From assembly GCA_900555815.1 (NCBI GenBank), contig USMR01000065.1, positions 1 through 5,968 on the forward strand: DNA of 5,968 nucleotides, given 5' to 3'. Positions 3,732 through 5,968 of this stretch are shown here, in pieces. The notes below the pieces were generated by a model, which had not been told where the DNA came from, did not search any database, and saw nothing but the letters and a program-made list of their open reading frames with translations. Source of the DNA: an uncultured Collinsella sp. (GTDB lineage Bacteria > Actinomycetota > Coriobacteriia > Coriobacteriales > Coriobacteriaceae). The translations under genes and the position numbers were made by a program. The number at the start of each line of letters is the position of its first letter. Within the stretch, counting starts at the first letter, position 1.

Positions 3732-5968
3732 ATGGCGAACACCCAGAACTATATTAACCACCTGCTGCAGAACACCGGCATTACGCCGGCATGCAGCGAA
3801 GAAGAGCGCTTGGCTGCCGAAGATATCGCTCAGATCTTCCGCAACCACGGCTTTGACCCCGAGGTTCAGGAGTTCAATGCCCCGGCGCCCAGTAGGTTGG
3901 CATTTGCCGTTACCGGTATTCTTGCGTTTGCCGGCGCCCTGCTGATGGGCATCGGCGGCGGTATCGGCTTGGTCGGCACCTTGCTGGCCATTGTCGGCGC
4001 CGTTCTTTACGTGCTCGAGCGCACGGGCCACCCCGTGGTTTCGCGCCTGGGCAAGACGGGCGTGAGCCAAAATGTCATCGCCTACCACAAGGCCTCGGGC
4101 CCGCTCGCGTCCCCGCGTAACCGCCCGGTGGTCGTTGTCGCACACTACGACTCTCCCCGTGCTGAGCTGCTCGCCCGCGAGCCTTATGCTTCGTATCGTG
4201 CACTCATCGCCAAGCTGTTGCCCGTTGCCACGGTTGCCCCCGCTGCCGTTGCCATCCTGCGTATTCTGCCGCTCCCCGGCGCGCTCAAGGTTCTGCTGTG
4301 GATTGTCGCGATCCTCGCTTCCCTCGTTGCACTCGCCAACGCGGTAAACATCATCTCTAACCGCCACATTCTTCCCTATACGTCTGGCGCGGTGTGCAAC
4401 AAGTCTTCTGTCGCCGCTATGCTCGGCGTTATGGACAACGTTGCTCCCTTCCAGGGCGAAAACGAGTTTCCCGACGATGTTCCGTTCGATACCTATTTTG
4501 GGGAGCAGAAGCGTCGTGCCGAGGAAATGGCGCGCGCGGCGGCGGAATATGCCGCGGCCCAGCAGCAAAACGACTACGGCAACACTATCGAGTATGAAGA
4601 GCCTACCTACGCCGAGGACGAATTCGGTCAGCCGATTGCTCCCGACGCTCAGACCGAGCCCGAACAGGGTGAGGCTTTCGACGAGCAAATCGAGGGCTTT
4701 GAGGGTGCGTCTGCCGACGAGACGCTGATCGGCGCTATCGTGCCTGAGGATCAGAATCAGGCTGCCCAAGCCGAAGAGTTCAATGACGAGGTTCCCGCTG
4801 CCGAGCCGGCGGAGGAGTCTGCCGAGCCCGAGCCCAAGCTCTATCGCAACGCCGCCGGCAACATCCGCTTTGGTTCGGATGCCATCCGTGCGCTCGGAAT
4901 GCTTCCCGAGTCCTGCACGCTCGATTACGAGGAGGGCGAGGAGCCGACGTTTGAGCTCGAGCCTGCCCCCGTTGTCACCGTGGGCGATGAGTCTGCCGCG
5001 GTTACCGCTGCCGTTGCCGATCCCGAGGCGGTGTCCGCGTTCGATCCCGCGGCAGGACTGGACATTTTGGCTCCCGCCGCACCGGCGCAAGACGTTGCGG
5101 ACGAGTCTGACGACGATTACGTTGAACAGCCGAGGCGCGTGTCTTACGAGAGCGATACTGATTTCTCGGCCGAGATTCCCGCGGCAACGCCGCATGCCGA
5201 CATTGCATCCGCGTTCTCGTCGATTGGCGCCAGCGCTTCCAACTTCTTTAAGGGTGCGTTTGCAAAGGGCAAGAAATTTGTCGACGATTTCGAGGAGAAG
5301 CGCGCTGCCGCACGCGAGGCTGCCGAGCAGGAGGCTATCGCTCAGCAGCAGGCAGCCGAGGCGGCACGTGAGCTCGCGGCGCAAGAGTTCGAGCAGAACG
5401 AGGCTATGCAGTCCGCGCCCGTCGAAGCCGCCGAAGCTACAACGTCCTTTGAGTCCCAGCAACCGGCGTCCGCGGATGTTGTTGAAGCGACGACGTCTTT
5501 CGAGGCTCAGCAGCACGTCGATAGCACCATGTCGTTTGATGCCGCGCAGTTCGATTCCACGATAACGTTTGAAAAACAGGGCACCGCGATTGCCGAGCCC
5601 CTTCCTGTTTCCGATGCGCAGGGCGACGCGGCAGACGATGACGAGCCTGTTGATGCTGCCGAAATCCAAGATGCCGCCGAGGACGAGCCCGTCGAGGCCA
5701 ACTCTGACGAAGAGCAATACGCGGCAGCCGAGCAAGATGATTCGACCGAGGTCGAGCAGGAGGAAGTGCCTGCGGTTTCCGAGACTCCCGAGACGGATGA
5801 GTCGAGGCCTTATTCCACGCAGATTTTCACCATGCCGACCCCGAGTGGTTCCGGTGCCACGGTTGCCAATGTCGCTCCCACCCAGGACGAAACGGTCGAT
5901 TCCCTTATGGCCCAGATTTCCTCCCAGGCATCGTCGCGCCCGCAGATGAATGTTCCCGATCCGGCGTC
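3732..5968 (+). CDS. Membrane-anchored M28 peptidase-like protein with a very large acidic disordered region, 3'-truncated by the window
   Basis: Open from ATG 3732 to the window end without a stop (745 codons plus two bases). Residues 1-50 (YINHLLQNTGITPACSEEE...) resemble the N-terminal cap of M28 zinc aminopeptidases. Two hydrophobic stretches follow at about 56-95. SQNVIAY (112-118) and VVVVAHYDS (133-141), with His138 and Asp140, match the M28 His-x-Asp metal site. A second hydrophobic hairpin spans about 159-208. SGAVCNKSSVAAML (218-231) aligns with the family's GAxDNxSG motif but has Cys222 where the bridging Asp is expected. From about residue 241 the chain is Glu/Asp/Ala/Gln/Pro-rich and probably disordered. 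Exceptions are a small semi-conserved island (369-394) and a Lys/Ala-rich helical stretch (490-560). The Glu-Glu and later metal ligands are not seen and may lie beyond the window. No signal peptide is evident. Peptidase activity is inference and may be lost. The Shine-Dalgarno is TGGAG, five bases before the ATG. Confidence 0.85.
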   Translation, partial: MANTQNYINHLLQNTGITPACSEEERLAAEDIAQIFRNHGFDPEVQEFNAPAPSRLAFAVTGILAFAGALLMGIGGGIGLVGTLLAIVGAVLYVLERTGHPVVSRLGKTGVSQNVIAYHKASGPLASPRNRPVVVVAHYDSPRAELLAREPYASYRALIAKLLPVATVAPAAVAILRILPLPGALKVLLWIVAILASLVALANAVNIISNRHILPYTSGAVCNKSSVAAMLGVMDNVAPFQGENEFPDDVPFDTYFGEQKRRAEEMARAAAEYAAAQQQNDYGNTIEYEEPTYAEDEFGQPIAPDAQTEPEQGEAFDEQIEGFEGASADETLIGAIVPEDQNQAAQAEEFNDEVPAAEPAEESAEPEPKLYRNAAGNIRFGSDAIRALGMLPESCTLDYEEGEEPTFELEPAPVVTVGDESAAVTAAVADPEAVSAFDPAAGLDILAPAAPAQDVADESDDDYVEQPRRVSYESDTDFSAEIPAATPHADIASAFSSIGASASNFFKGAFAKGKKFVDDFEEKRAAAREAAEQEAIAQQQAAEAARELAAQEFEQNEAMQSAPVEAAEATTSFESQQPASADVVEATTSFEAQQHVDSTMSFDAAQFDSTITFEKQGTAIAEPLPVSDAQGDAADDDEPVDAAEIQDAAEDEPVEANSDEEQYAAAEQDDSTEVEQEEVPAVSETPETDESRPYSTQIFTMPTPSGSGATVANVAPTQDETVDSLMAQISSQASSRPQMNVPDPA
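5433..5579 (+). repeat. Four-copy degenerate peptide repeat (TTSFE type) in the M28-like gene
   Basis: The reading frame encodes EATTSFESQQ (residues 568-577), EATTSFEAQQ (585-594), DSTMSFDAAQ (597-606) and DSTITFEKQ (608-616). The shared pattern is an acidic residue, any residue, T, a variable residue, S/T, F, an acidic residue, and Q near the end. Copies one and two differ at five codons synonymously and at one codon by Ser/Ala. Spacing is 17, then 12, then 11 residues. Confidence 0.6.

Noticed and set aside
3715..3945. 76-codon frame starting at ATG 3715
   Set aside because: It overlaps the M28-like N-terminus in another frame, is Arg/Pro-rich, and has no motif.
4783..5565. 260-codon + strand frame rich in Arg, Ser, Pro and Leu
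   Set aside because: It is a shifted frame of the acidic region of the M28-like gene, with biased composition and no motif.
3681..5735. 684-codon open frame on the - strand, the longest closed frame in the window
   Set aside because: It lies entirely opposite the + strand M28-like frame, which has family motifs, membrane segments and a good ribosome site. The antisense product is a Leu/Arg/Gly-rich string with no recognisable domain. It arises because Glu/Ala/Asp-rich GC-biased codons rarely read as stops in reverse.

Overview
The window looks like chromosomal DNA from a GC-rich actinobacterium. The best guess is a gut Coriobacteriia such as Collinsella. This rests on the visibly GC-rich third codon positions, the tandem PafB/PafC-type WYL regulators (an actinobacterial pair), and the last gene, which resembles the large M28-like membrane proteins I recall from that class. 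The taxonomic call is inference and no marker gene is present. Nothing suggests a prophage, transposon, CRISPR array or RNA gene.

Layout. (1) Bases 3-1610, + strand: the C-terminal 535 codons of a DinG/XPD-type iron-sulfur DNA helicase whose start lies before the window. (2) Bases 1607-2524, - strand: a PafC-like HTH-WYL regulator. Its stop codon overlaps the helicase stop. (3) Bases 2511-3533, - strand: a PafB-like HTH-WYL regulator, upstream of pafC and overlapping it by 14 bases. The two form an operon read right to left. (4) Bases 3534-3731: a divergent intergenic region of about 200 bases with a likely -10 box, a 9-base direct repeat, and a partial match to the PafBC-dependent promoter motif. 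(5) Bases 3732-5968, + strand: a long gene that runs off the window end. Its first 240 residues look like an M28 (Zn-aminopeptidase) fold interrupted by membrane hairpins. About 500 residues of acidic, low-complexity sequence follow. A 684-codon open frame lies opposite this gene and is a shadow.

How the genes may fit together. PafB and PafC form the activator of the LexA/RecA-independent DNA-damage response in mycobacteria, and a DinG-type helicase is a repair enzyme, so bases 1-3533 read as a small DNA-damage module. No proteasome or pupylation gene is visible in this window. The membrane M28-like gene starts from the same intergenic region, but its link to the module is unproven. The most unusual material is in that gene: the predicted metal-bridging Asp is replaced by Cys, the fold is split by membrane segments, and there is a very large acidic insertion carrying a four-copy TTSFE-like repeat. 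There is also a 14-bp hairpin just past the helicase stop, encoded inside pafC.
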